DNA from: a virus | IMG/VR virus record: IMGVR_UViG_3300022822_000091 | Span: 1-21,914 of that record | DNA length: 21,914 nt | Strand: one strand, 5' to 3' | In this document: positions 4,756 to 12,245 of the stretch, in pieces | How the letters are laid out: every line of letters starts with the position of its first letter | How positions within the stretch are numbered: position 1 is the first letter of the stretch | Position numbers and translations under genes: made by a program | The notes under the pieces: generated by a model | Databases searched by the model: none | What the model saw: the letters and a program-made list of their open reading frames with translations, nothing else | What the model was told of the DNA's origin: nothing

Positions 4756-6660
4756 TTAAGATTGCGTTGTTAAACATTGTAACTCTGTATCTGTTAGCTC
4801 AGGGAATACTGCTAAAGTTGTAAGCTTTCCAAAGAAATCACGCCCACCTACCCCATTATCAAAACTTATTTTATTTAACTTGTTGTTTCCAAAAACACTA
4901 CCTGTTAAGATTGTAGAACCTCTTTGAAAGCCATTTACAAAAAGCCTAAACTCATTAAGTTTCCAATAAAAAGCAACTTCATTAAATGTTTTAATATCAT
5001 CAACAACATAGCTTGTACTTCCTTGTACTCCTTCGGAATTGTAAAGAAAAGCTGATATTTTGTTTGAAATATTATAAAACCTAATAACGATATAATTAGA
5101 ATCAGACCCATCATTTAAAGTAATATATCTTTGTGATAAATCGTCATTTAATGCAGAGAAGTTCACATACAAAACCCCCGCTTCACTATTAATCAACCCC
5201 GATAAACCACCCCTACTTAAAGTTTCTGCAAGTCTTGTAGCAGTGCCTGTTGTGTTCGGAATATATGAACTTACATCTCCTACTTCTAATTGTCCTTTTG
5301 TCACTGTTCCTGAAACTGTGCTTGTTAGCGTTGCAGCAGTTGAAGTGAATTTTAAACTTACTCTTTCATTTACTCCTATTCCAGCCAACGTACCTGTATA
5401 TGCACCGCTTAAAGTAACTGTTCCTGTTCCGTAGAATGAAACACTATAATCTTGTGCAGTTGTTGTGTTATCTTGTGTGCCTAAAGTTTCTGTATTCTCA
5501 TAAAGTTGTGTAGCCTGACCCTCTAATAGTATATGCCCAACACCGCCTGTGTAGTCTATTCTTGGAATGTTGGTAACGTCTATTACTTCTTTTACTGATA
5601 CGTTGTCTATTGAGCCAATGAATAGATTTGATCTAAAATAAATCTCTTTTTGCGAACTTGAAGAGATTGTAGTAACTAATGTGTAAGTTCCGTTACTTGA
5701 AAAATCACCTAAATTAGGTTGACCAAAAGGTAGATAGGCTTTAATACTTCCTGAAGTATAGTTTAAAATATTAAATATTATTTTATAGGTTTTTCCTATT
5801 GTTAAATCTGATACCTCTTGTTTAATTGCAGAAGAATCCTCCCCATTACAACTTGCATAACCATTTGAGATACTCCATCCTGTACCTTTATCCCAATCGC
5901 TATCCGTTGCAAAATCTCCGTTTACAATCTCCTCAACTCCTAATTTATCAATACTATCAACATTACCATTAGCGTTTGTTCTCGTTGCAGCACTTCCTCT
6001 TACAAGGTCTAAGTCTGCTGATATAACTTCTTTTACTGATACGTTGTCGATAGAACCTATAAAGTTACTGTAAGCTAAAAATCTTAAAGAACTAAGATTA
6101 GCAACAATTATAATATCAACAAAAGTGCTAGAATTAATAGCAGTAGAATATCCTGCATTTCCTTTAATTTCCACATTTCCTTGTGTTACGGATATGTTTG
6201 CTTTAAGTCTATACGTATTACCTACAACTAAATTAGAAAACTGTTTAAGTTCAGAAAATGAGGATTGAGCTCCGCTACAATTAGCAGAACCCCCTGAAAT
6301 ACCCCAACCACTTCCCTTATTCCAATCACTATCAGTTGCAAAATCCCCATTTACAACTTCTTCAACTCCTAATCCATTTGTAGGTTTAGCAGCGTGTAAA
6401 ATACCATCACTATATGATGTTGGAGTAATAAGGATAGTTGCTTTCTCTAATATTTTACACTTCTCAAGACTATTAAGAGTTTCTTCTGTAGCTTCTTCGT
6501 TCTCGTAATAAGTTCCTACAGACTTTAGTGAAGATAATATTCCTGAAATACTGCTAACTAAGTTTGCATAAATACTTCCCCAACCATTAGTGGCGTTTGT
6601 CACACCTTTACCAAAGTTGGTCTTCTTATATATGCTACCCCAATTTATATTGTTTCCCAT
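4756..6660 (-). CDS. Large receptor-binding / tail spike candidate with duplicated binding module
   Basis: In this 634-residue protein, residues 1-73 are a unique anchor (MGNNINWGSIYKKTNFGKG). The spike-type motif seen in the neighbour is broken into three pieces: ILITPTSYSDGILHAAKPTNG (76-96), ADLDLVRGSAATR (215-227) and NIPRIDY plus ILLEGQAT (364-384). Two related modules, residues 97-212 and 240-359, interrupt it. Both begin LGVEExVNGDFATDSDW and end IDNVSVKEV, while their centres diverge, like carbohydrate-binding modules. A third beta-sandwich (about 385-470) and a C-terminal LamG-like domain (about 494-634) follow. It likely recognises host glycans together with the smaller paralogue downstream. 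The start ATG overlaps the stop of a 42-residue ORF (TAATG). Confidence 0.72.
   Translation of the reverse strand: MGNNINWGSIYKKTNFGKGVTNATNGWGSIYANLVSSISGILSSLKSVGTYYENEEATEETLNSLEKCKILEKATILITPTSYSDGILHAAKPTNGLGVEEVVNGDFATDSDWNKGSGWGISGGSANCSGAQSSFSELKQFSNLVVGNTYRLKANISVTQGNVEIKGNAGYSTAINSSTFVDIIIVANLSSLRFLAYSNFIGSIDNVSVKEVISADLDLVRGSAATRTNANGNVDSIDKLGVEEIVNGDFATDSDWDKGTGWSISNGYASCNGEDSSAIKQEVSDLTIGKTYKIIFNILNYTSGSIKAYLPFGQPNLGDFSSNGTYTLVTTISSSSQKEIYFRSNLFIGSIDNVSVKEVIDVTNIPRIDYTGGVGHILLEGQATQLYENTETLGTQDNTTTAQDYSVSFYGTGTVTLSGAYTGTLAGIGVNERVSLKFTSTAATLTSTVSGTVTKGQLEVGDVSSYIPNTTGTATRLAETLSRGGLSGLINSEAGVLYVNFSALNDDLSQRYITLNDGSDSNYIVIRFYNISNKISAFLYNSEGVQGSTSYVVDDIKTFNEVAFYWKLNEFRLFVNGFQRGSTILTGSVFGNNKLNKISFDNGVGGRDFFGKLTTLAVFPELTDTELQCLTTQS
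5584..5943 (-). repeat. Binding-module repeat, copy 2 (residues 240-359)
   Basis: This is the second copy of the NGDF...VSVKE module. Its edges match copy 1 closely (LGVEEIVNGDFATDSDW and FIGSIDNVSVKEV). A 23-nt stretch at 5585-5607 is identical to 6026-6048. The centre is divergent and of slightly different length (120 versus 116 residues). Confidence 0.8.
6025..6372 (-). repeat. Binding-module repeat, copy 1 (residues 97-212)
   Basis: This is the first copy of the NGDF...VSVKE module within the 634-residue spike candidate. Conserved borders and a divergent core relative to copy 2 suggest either an old duplication or separate acquisition of two members of one module family. Confidence 0.8.
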
Positions 6661-6788
6661 TATTTTTCCTCTTTATTTTTACCTAACTTATCTAACTTTC
6701 CGTCATTGACCTTCTTATAGAATGACATTAACTTAATTCTATTAGTTTCCTTAATTTTGTAGCTACCTCTTTTCTTAGATTCCTCCAT
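6660..6788 (-). CDS. 42-residue basic protein between connector and tail spike genes
   Basis: This short ORF begins MEESKKRGSYKIKETNRIKL and is Lys-rich throughout, without cysteines or TM. Both ends are TAATG junctions: its start overlaps the connector gene stop and its stop overlaps the start of the 634-residue spike gene. That reading-frame chain is strong support for a real gene. The content suggests a small helical nucleic-acid- or partner-binding protein; no function can be assigned. Confidence 0.7.
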   Translation of the reverse strand: MEESKKRGSYKIKETNRIKLMSFYKKVNDGKLDKLGKNKEEK

Positions 6789-7300
6789 TACAATACAAAA
6801 CTTGAGAAGGTGTCTGAATCTTTGTCAGGATACATATCACCATTTTGGTTAGCGTTATACTCAGGAAACTTGTTGTTGTTGTCACAGATGTAGTCAATAA
6901 ATCTGTTTGTATAAAACTCAGCTCTACCCGTAATCTTACTTTGCATTCTGTCTATATCCCTAAAATCAACACCTGCACTATCCTCGCTCGTATGCTTAGA
7001 TACTCCTCCGTTGTTAATCTTAAACATTGCAAAAGGCAAGTATTCCATTTGACTATACCAAACTAACATAGGCTTCAAGTAATCATCTCTAAGAGACTTG
7101 TAGTCTGAATACTGTGCAGTGTCAATGTCGTCTGAAAGCACTAATTCCTGCATCTTGTCGTATAGCTTACCGCCTAAGTAGTTTTGGATATGCATATCTT
7201 GTGCCACCTCAATAAAGTGTATCAACTTGTCTGCGTCTGTTCCTCCGTCTATAATAGACTTGTCCTTTAAATCTTTAACTGATATAAATAATGCCTTCAT
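6788..7300 (-). CDS. DUF6712-like head-tail connector
   Basis: This 170-residue protein begins MKALFISVKDLKDKSIIDGGTDADK and continues HFIEVAQDMHIQNYLGGKLYDKM, the pattern I associate with DUF6712-type phage proteins of Bacteroidota that behave like gp6 head-tail adaptors. It is mostly helical through residue 95 (LKPMLVWYSQMEYLPFAMFKI), then a loop-rich middle (NNGGVSKHTSEDSAGVDF) and a tyrosine-rich helix (GRAEFYTNRFIDYIC). It sits 3 nt after the portal gene, the expected position for a protein docking under the portal ring. The adaptor role is inference from family memory and context. Confidence 0.72.
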   Translation of the reverse strand: MKALFISVKDLKDKSIIDGGTDADKLIHFIEVAQDMHIQNYLGGKLYDKMQELVLSDDIDTAQYSDYKSLRDDYLKPMLVWYSQMEYLPFAMFKINNGGVSKHTSEDSAGVDFRDIDRMQSKITGRAEFYTNRFIDYICDNNNKFPEYNANQNGDMYPDKDSDTFSSFVL

Positions 7301-7303
7301 TTG

Positions 7304-9073
7304 TTATATTTTAGTAGATGGATAAGCTCCTTTGTCTGCTCTGTCAATCATCTTTTCGTCAATTTCTGACGGATTGTTTGGTTTTTTTAGTCCTTTTTCG
7401 TATGCAGCATCAGGACTTATTGTAGAGCCGTTCTTGCGATATACCCTCAGTTCCCAATAGTGGTGGCAATTCTTACCTCCTTTAAACTTTAACAAACTAT
7501 ATGCTCTCTTCTTGTGACCAAGCTCCTTGTTAATTCCTCTAAAGGACATCATATTAATGTCTTCTTTCCTAAATACCAATTTCTTAGAAGTCAATGCCTC
7601 CATACTTTTACAGAAGTTTCTGCTCATTGGTGACTTTCTCTCAGGCATATATGCATAGCGAATCTTATATACATCACTATCTTCAGTAGATTTCTTCTTA
7701 GGGTTAGCTAATGAAAGCAACTGCTTAAACCAATTGTCTTTTTTCTCTGACGCTAAATCAGACATTTTAAGCTCTTCTTTTCCTTCGTTATATACTTCAC
7801 TATGTATCATACTCCAATCATCGCTAAGAACCTCTCCTAAGCCTTCTAATTGACTAATCATATCATCACCGTCTTCGTCAGCAAAATCATCCATATACAT
7901 AGCTGATAACTTCTCTCCCGTTTCCTCTTCTCTTTTTACTTGTGTAGATACATTATCCAACTCTGTAAATTCAATAGGCTGTAATGTCTTGAAGTATAGG
8001 TTTTGGTGAATATCATTAAACTCTAACAGCTCCTCTAAACCGTATAATATTCCGTCTTGTAATGGTCTGATAATAACGTTATCCATCAATACAGATGCAG
8101 TTCTTAATTCTTCCGCATTGTTTCCAAATCCTGTGTTATCTTTAATACCTAATAAAATTGGTGATACTATGCCGTGTCCTAACATAATCTTAGCTGTAGC
8201 TTCGTCAGAAAGGAATTGATATTGTGCGTGAGCGTCAGGTAGGTGTATAGGTGTTATATCTGCTTTTGTTTCTGCACTGTCGTTAAATGCTATAATAGCC
8301 TTACCACTTTGAGATGTTCCGCTAAATTTCTTATTAATTTTATTCTCTATTGACTGCTGAACAGTCGAGTCAGGAATACCATTATTAAAGTTTATAAATA
8401 AAGATGGTGCTAAACCATTCTCAATGTTAGATATGTGGTAATTAGATACTTCTGACTCTAATTTTGCATATTGTAAACACGCTTGGTATGCCGTAGTAGC
8501 GTAGTAATAGAATCCACTTCTGTATGGTTTAAATACGTAAATCTCATTCAACTCCTTGTCACCTCCGTTACCAAAAGTAGGTATTCTTTTTGGCTCGTCA
8601 CTTGTTTTTAAATCTACCCACTTAGGATGGTAGTAGTATGCCTTGATTATTCCTTTAACAGCCTTCTCTGCCCTTAATGTTTCCATAGGGAAGTGAGACA
8701 CCTTTAAGATAGTCTTCTTGTCTTTAGAGTAGCTTACTTGCAAAGCTCCTTGACCTAAGAGGTAGTAATCGTTTATAAGTCTCTTAATTTCTTTTGGTCG
8801 CATCAGCTTACGCATCTTAACGTAATGACTTGGAAATATACTTGAATTTGTAGACTCTAAGCCTCTTCCGTACACCATATCTATAATACCGTTAATACAC
8901 CTTGAGTTTGTTGGACTGTCTAAGTACCTGTCAATTAATCTGTCGAAGTAGTCGTTGTTCTGACCAAAAGATACCCAATCCTTATTGTGTTCCTCTTTTA
9001 TGACAGGTGCGTCATAGGTTGCTAAATTAACAACCCTTATGCTATCCTTATATACTTTTTCCTTTTTTGCCAT
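7304..9073 (-). CDS. Portal protein with extra C-terminal Cys/His domain
   Basis: Residues 1-380 of this 589-residue protein follow the Bacteroidota phage portal pattern: an N-terminal WVSFGQNNDYFDRLIDRYLDS (residues 33-53, helix-rich), NSRCINGIIDMVYGRGL (56-72), a stem/wing middle (LLGQGALQVSYS, 105-116), FLSDEATAKIMLGHGIVSPILLGI (287-310) and a crown helix. The portal ring is the DNA gate in the capsid vertex. An acidic linker (395-435) leads to an additional domain (about 445-589) with FRGINKELGHKKRAY and the motif GGKNCHHYWELRVYRK (532-547; C536, H537, H538, W540). That domain recalls Bacteroidota phage head proteins and may bind metal. The gene shares a TAATG with the small protein upstream and is 3 nt from the connector gene. 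Confidence 0.88.
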   Translation of the reverse strand: MAKKEKVYKDSIRVVNLATYDAPVIKEEHNKDWVSFGQNNDYFDRLIDRYLDSPTNSRCINGIIDMVYGRGLESTNSSIFPSHYVKMRKLMRPKEIKRLINDYYLLGQGALQVSYSKDKKTILKVSHFPMETLRAEKAVKGIIKAYYYHPKWVDLKTSDEPKRIPTFGNGGDKELNEIYVFKPYRSGFYYYATTAYQACLQYAKLESEVSNYHISNIENGLAPSLFINFNNGIPDSTVQQSIENKINKKFSGTSQSGKAIIAFNDSAETKADITPIHLPDAHAQYQFLSDEATAKIMLGHGIVSPILLGIKDNTGFGNNAEELRTASVLMDNVIIRPLQDGILYGLEELLEFNDIHQNLYFKTLQPIEFTELDNVSTQVKREEETGEKLSAMYMDDFADEDGDDMISQLEGLGEVLSDDWSMIHSEVYNEGKEELKMSDLASEKKDNWFKQLLSLANPKKKSTEDSDVYKIRYAYMPERKSPMSRNFCKSMEALTSKKLVFRKEDINMMSFRGINKELGHKKRAYSLLKFKGGKNCHHYWELRVYRKNGSTISPDAAYEKGLKKPNNPSEIDEKMIDRADKGAYPSTKI

Positions 9074-9417
9074 TATATTTTATATGTGTTATCATCAACT
9101 TCATTATATTGAGTAAAGCTATCTGAAAGTATTTTATGTTTAATATTGAAGTTGTCTTTAGCTGTTACGAACACCTTGTCTCTGTAGATTAAGTCCGTTC
9201 CATCTGAAATCTCTAAAAAGTAAGTGTATCCTTCTTTTAGTATGGTTGAAGAAAATGTAACTTCCTTATAGTTTCCTGCGTCTGACAATGATATTACTTG
9301 TGTCAAATCAGCTCCATCACCATCTCTTTTAAGGAATAGCGTTGCGGATGCTATGCTTGAATCCCTTGGGATAATCGAGATAGTTTGGGGAGTTGATATT
9401 GGCTTCATTATAATCAT
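9073..9417 (-). CDS. Small beta-rich virion-associated protein, unknown
   Basis: This 114-residue protein is mainly strands (TISIIPRDSSIASATLFLKRDG, KEVTFSSTILKEGYTYFLEISDG, IYRDKVFVTA), resembling an Ig-like or tail/neck beta sandwich. It falls between the probable tail-tube gene (behind a terminator) and the portal, with which it shares a TAATG. Two starts are possible: the ATG at 9417, or the ATG at 9408 three codons later (MKPISTPQ). No family was recognised; a head-completion or neck protein would fit the position. Confidence 0.72.
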   Translation of the reverse strand: MIIMKPISTPQTISIIPRDSSIASATLFLKRDGDGADLTQVISLSDAGNYKEVTFSSTILKEGYTYFLEISDGTDLIYRDKVFVTAKDNFNIKHKILSDSFTQYNEVDDNTYKI

Positions 9418-9453
9418 ACTAATATAACCACAAATTGCAATTTTTGTTTTAAT

Positions 9454-9481
9454 AAAAAAACCCCACCGATTAAGATGAGGT
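9454..9481 (-). terminator. Intrinsic terminator after the probable tail-tube gene
   Basis: On the minus strand an 8-bp stem (ACCTCATC pairing with GGTGGGGT, two G-U pairs) with a 6-nt loop is followed by seven T residues (9460-9454). It begins 23 nt after the stop of the gene at 9505. No promoter that I trust follows it before the gene at 9417, so downstream portal expression probably relies on readthrough. Confidence 0.8.
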
Positions 9482-9504
9482 CTATTTAGTTAATTTACTT
9501 GTAG

Positions 9505-10044
9505 TTATGCTCCTACTGTTGGACTTGCAAATCCTACTGCGGTTAATGTCGCTGCAACACTCACACCTGCTTCTAAGAAGTTTGCAGGTGATTTTTCCAT
9601 ACCTGTAAAGCTCAAAGTGTACCCACTATTGTCTCCCATAGCTCCACCTGTTACTATCGTACCACCTGTTAAGTCCGCACCAAACTCTAACCCTGACATA
9701 AATAGATTCCCGTTATTGTCTTCTATTACAATATGCGGTCTTCCTGCTGCCAAAACCTTAATAGTCTTGTGGTCTTCTTTGGTTAGTTTATTTAGAGTAA
9801 GTTCTAATACTTGCTCGTAAAAAGTAGTACCATTTTCTCTACTTGAATTGATGGTTTCAGAATAAGATGATGTACCTCTTAAATCAAACTTAAATAAAGA
9901 GACATCAGAACCTACGTTGCTTAATTCCCCATCCTCTTCTACTTCAGGAGTTAAGTCTCCGTAATTTACAAAGTAGACAGCATTTAACCCACCTACGCTT
10001 TCTTTACAAGGCTCTAATCGACCTCTCGTTATATCACACGCCAT
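9505..10044 (-). CDS. Probable major tail tube protein
   Basis: This 179-residue protein begins MACDITRGRLEPCKESVGGL, then a beta-rich body (VYFVNYGDL, SLFKFDLRGTSSYSETINSS, TTFYEQVLELTLNKL) and ends with an Ala/Thr/Gly-rich tail after SGYTLSFTGMEKSPANFLE. The two N-terminal cysteines (C3, C13) are close together. Similar proteins sit next to capsid genes in Bacteroidota phages. The size, the beta-sandwich pattern with a late TLSFTGMEK strand, and the position alone between two terminators all suit an abundant tail-tube subunit. No other gene in the window looks like a tube, which strengthens this. It could instead be a capsid decoration protein. Confidence 0.6.
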   Translation of the reverse strand: MACDITRGRLEPCKESVGGLNAVYFVNYGDLTPEVEEDGELSNVGSDVSLFKFDLRGTSSYSETINSSRENGTTFYEQVLELTLNKLTKEDHKTIKVLAAGRPHIVIEDNNGNLFMSGLEFGADLTGGTIVTGGAMGDNSGYTLSFTGMEKSPANFLEAGVSVAATLTAVGFASPTVGA

Positions 10045-10072
10045 TTTATATATGTATTTAATTATTGTTAAT

Positions 10073-10103
10073 AAAAAAGGGTAAGTAGAATCTACCTACC
10101 CTT
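10073..10103 (-). terminator. Intrinsic terminator directly after the major capsid gene
   Basis: On the minus strand a 12-bp stem (AAGGGTAGGTAG pairing with CTACTTACCCTT, one G-U pair) with a 3-nt loop is followed by six T residues (10078-10073). It starts 23 nt after the capsid stop and ends 29 nt before the next ATG. I see no promoter between it and that ATG, so it likely acts as a partial terminator setting capsid output above that of downstream genes. Confidence 0.88.
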
Positions 10104-10125
10104 AATCTTATGTTAAAAGCTAATG

Positions 10126-11079
10126 TTAATCGTTAGCTGTATTCGTAATTCCGTAAGTTACAATGTCTTCAACAACACCATACTGAACTCCCGCTGTATA
10201 TCTCATAATTACTCTTACATTCTGAGAACCATCTAAGTCTGCCATATCTAACACCTTAACTTCGTTGTGGTCTGCTAAAATCCCTGTACCAAAGTGTAAG
10301 TTATCCTTAGTCGTTGCAATTGCTTGGTTAGCTCCTAATCCGTTTGCCATAAACAATTTAACACCGTCAAAGTAAACAATATTAACATCTTGGTTATTTC
10401 CTTGACTATTTACACCACTTGCTCCAACTCCGTTCGCTCCAAAACCTCCTAATGAACGCTTGTATGCTCTAAAGATGTTTTGTGAAATATAGATGCAGAA
10501 ATCTTCTCTTCCGTAAAGAGTTGAAGGCATTGCGTCTACAATTTTACCTAACTCATCAACAACGTTTTCTGCTGTAACTGTTGTTCCGTCAACTTCGTTT
10601 GCTTGTGGTAAATCAGCATCTGCTGCCAATAAAGTTCCAAACCCATCAAATTCACCTGCATTTCCGTTTACACCACCCCAAATTACTTGCTCAGTTCTCT
10701 GTGCTACTTTAGCAGCAACGTGAGAAATTAAGTAGCTTTGGAAATTAGGTGCTAAATTGTCGTGTGCAGAATATCCCATTTGGATAGCCTCCCAATCAGA
10801 ACGAAAGTCCTTCTTACACATCTCTAAGTTCACTTGGAACTCTTCAGGTTGTAAAATTCTCTCTGTAATCGTTAGTGTTGATGTGTCGTCAAAATCACAC
10901 GTTCCATCCTTTACGATTCCATCCAATTCTAATCTCTTAACAACCTCCTTGAACTTCACGTTCGGTCTGATTGTTAATCCACCGTTTGCCATTGTGTTTC
11001 CACTTAGTAAAGCTGCTGAGATATATTTCCCTGCTGCTTCACCTGCATAGGTAGTCGTAATACTTGTTGTAGTAGCCAT
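10126..11079 (-). CDS. Major capsid protein
   Basis: This 317-residue protein matches the Bacteroidota phage capsid pattern. It has a Thr/Ser-rich N-terminus (MATTTSITTTYAGEAAGKYI), an N-arm with GLTIRPNVKFKEVVKRL (34-50), a CDFDDTSTLTITERIL strand pair, a spine-helix-like NFQSYLISHVAAKVAQRTEQVIWGG stretch (112-136), an IVDAMPSTLY domain and a C-terminal RVIMRYTAGVQYGVVEDIVTYG strand. It probably has the HK97 fold, forming the icosahedral shell. It follows a scaffold-like gene by 12 nt, precedes a strong terminator, and the XkdF-like protease lies five genes upstream. Assignment rests on context plus pattern. Confidence 0.88.
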   Translation of the reverse strand: MATTTSITTTYAGEAAGKYISAALLSGNTMANGGLTIRPNVKFKEVVKRLELDGIVKDGTCDFDDTSTLTITERILQPEEFQVNLEMCKKDFRSDWEAIQMGYSAHDNLAPNFQSYLISHVAAKVAQRTEQVIWGGVNGNAGEFDGFGTLLAADADLPQANEVDGTTVTAENVVDELGKIVDAMPSTLYGREDFCIYISQNIFRAYKRSLGGFGANGVGASGVNSQGNNQDVNIVYFDGVKLFMANGLGANQAIATTKDNLHFGTGILADHNEVKVLDMADLDGSQNVRVIMRYTAGVQYGVVEDIVTYGITNTAND

Positions 11080-11091
11080 TTTTCTTTAAAT

Positions 11092-11541
11092 TTAATTATT
11101 AAATAACATTTGATTAATTCTGTCTTGAATAGTAGCAGGTCTTTTGTTCTCAAACAATACTACTTTCTTTTTATCCACTTCCGCTTCAGGTGAGTGTACA
11201 ATTTCTTTAGGTTTCTCTAACTCAATCTGAGTAGATAGCTCTTGTGGTACTTCTTTGTCACCTACAGATGTTTTGTCCTCGATAATAGACTTTATCATTT
11301 CTAATAACTCCATCTTAACTTGAGACAACTCCTGTTGTGTTGCAAACGCTGCTGCAACTACTTCGGCAACTTCTTCTTTCTTCTCTTCGGGTTTTGCTTC
11401 TGCCTTTGGCTCTTCCTTTGGCTTATTATCATCCTCCGCTAATTCTACTTTAACATCTTCTACTACCTCAACCTTCTCCGCTTCTTGTTTGGATAGCTTT
11501 AATAAGTCCTTGATGCCATTCACTATTTCACTTGCTTTCAT
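11092..11541 (-). CDS. Capsid scaffolding-like protein
   Basis: This 149-residue protein is highly charged (Glu/Lys repeats such as EEPKAEAKPEEKKEEV, residues 43-58) with a central helical coiled-coil segment (ATQQELSQVKMELLEMIKSII, 67-87) and a short ordered end, RPATIQDRINQMLFNN. The order of a charged helical protein with a short C-terminal motif 12 nt before the capsid gene is typical of siphophage scaffolds, which shape the prohead and leave or are cleaved. Predicted extended and helical; no enzymatic residues. The putative protease several genes upstream would be the natural processor. Confidence 0.78.
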   Translation of the reverse strand: MKASEIVNGIKDLLKLSKQEAEKVEVVEDVKVELAEDDNKPKEEPKAEAKPEEKKEEVAEVVAAAFATQQELSQVKMELLEMIKSIIEDKTSVGDKEVPQELSTQIELEKPKEIVHSPEAEVDKKKVVLFENKRPATIQDRINQMLFNN

Positions 11542-11596
11542 AAATCTATATTTACTTGTTAATATAACTAATTTGATTATTGTTGTTCGGTTTTGG

Positions 11597-12058
11597 TTAG
11601 TTCTGTGTCACCGTAACCGTTACTACTATTGATACTGCACTTGTTTTGTTGAAAGGTCCTATTGGAGCAATTCTGTTTAACAATGTAGTTCCGTTATCCA
11701 TACCTAACTCTTGCCAATTAAGGTTTGCGTCAGAAGTTCCGAATGTTGTTATAAAGGTTAGTGTTCTGCCAATCCTCGTAGGTGATGAGTCATATGCTTT
11801 AAAGTAGGAAGAAGACAAAGATGTGTTAGCTACGTTAGCAGAAGTTCCGCTTGTACCTACTCCTATACGACTTAATACGGACCTTGAGTTACTCACTAAT
11901 CTATCTAAAATAAACTCTTTACCTACCGTTGTTATAAGGTTATATCCCTCGATAGTTTCTAAGTACGTTTCTTTACTTTGAACATCTCCTTTGTAGACAT
12001 CTAATTTCCAATGACCCATCTGACCACCTGCACTCTCATTTACTTTTAATTTACCCAT
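11597..12058 (-). CDS. Virion appendage or decoration protein, beta-rich
   Basis: This 153-residue protein has a basic N-terminus (MGKLKVNESAGGQMGHWKLDVYKG) and a pattern familiar from phage fibre-tip or collar proteins: an NLITTVGKEFILDRL helix (40-54), SRIGVGTSGTSANVANTSL (63-81), a TLTFITTFGTSDANLNWQELGMDN strand set and a VSIVVTVTVTQN end. That pattern reads as a small beta fibre domain. It lies between two unrecognised proteins and the scaffold gene, so a capsid fibre or decoration role is as possible as a tail role. No catalytic motifs. Confidence 0.65.
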   Translation of the reverse strand: MGKLKVNESAGGQMGHWKLDVYKGDVQSKETYLETIEGYNLITTVGKEFILDRLVSNSRSVLSRIGVGTSGTSANVANTSLSSSYFKAYDSSPTRIGRTLTFITTFGTSDANLNWQELGMDNGTTLLNRIAPIGPFNKTSAVSIVVTVTVTQN

Positions 12059-12061
12059 ATC

Positions 12062-12244
12062 TTATATTTTTGTGTCTAAATAATTCGCCAATTCTTGCCA
12101 AGTTTGAGGACTTCCTCCCTTACTAAATATTGAGTTTAAGTTCGTTCTTTGGTGTACATCTAAGAATTCACTATCCTTTTTTACCGTAATCGTAAATCCG
12201 TCACCTACGTAAACTATTTCTGTTGCAGTCTCTGTTTTTCCCAT
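12062..12244 (-). CDS. 60-residue protein of unknown function
   Basis: This short ORF begins MGKTETATEIVYVGDGFTITVK. The first half reads as a beta hairpin and the second half as a helix with QTWQELANYL near the end. It is separated from the gene downstream by 3 nt and from the gene upstream by 1 nt, and starts with the same MGK as its downstream neighbour. Probably a small virion or assembly protein in the appendage block; no function recognised. Confidence 0.7.
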   Translation of the reverse strand: MGKTETATEIVYVGDGFTITVKKDSEFLDVHQRTNLNSIFSKGGSPQTWQELANYLDTKI

Positions 12245-12245
12245 T

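Noticed and set aside
5584-6372. The repeated module as a CRISPR or tandem DNA repeat array
   Set aside because: There are only two copies, their centres are diverged, and both are in frame inside one protein, so this is a protein module duplication.
9418-9453. A TATATTAG box as a promoter for the gene at 9417
   Set aside because: It ends almost at the ATG (no room for a leader), and the nearest TTG is only about 11 nt upstream, unlike the 19-20 nt spacing of the early promoters.
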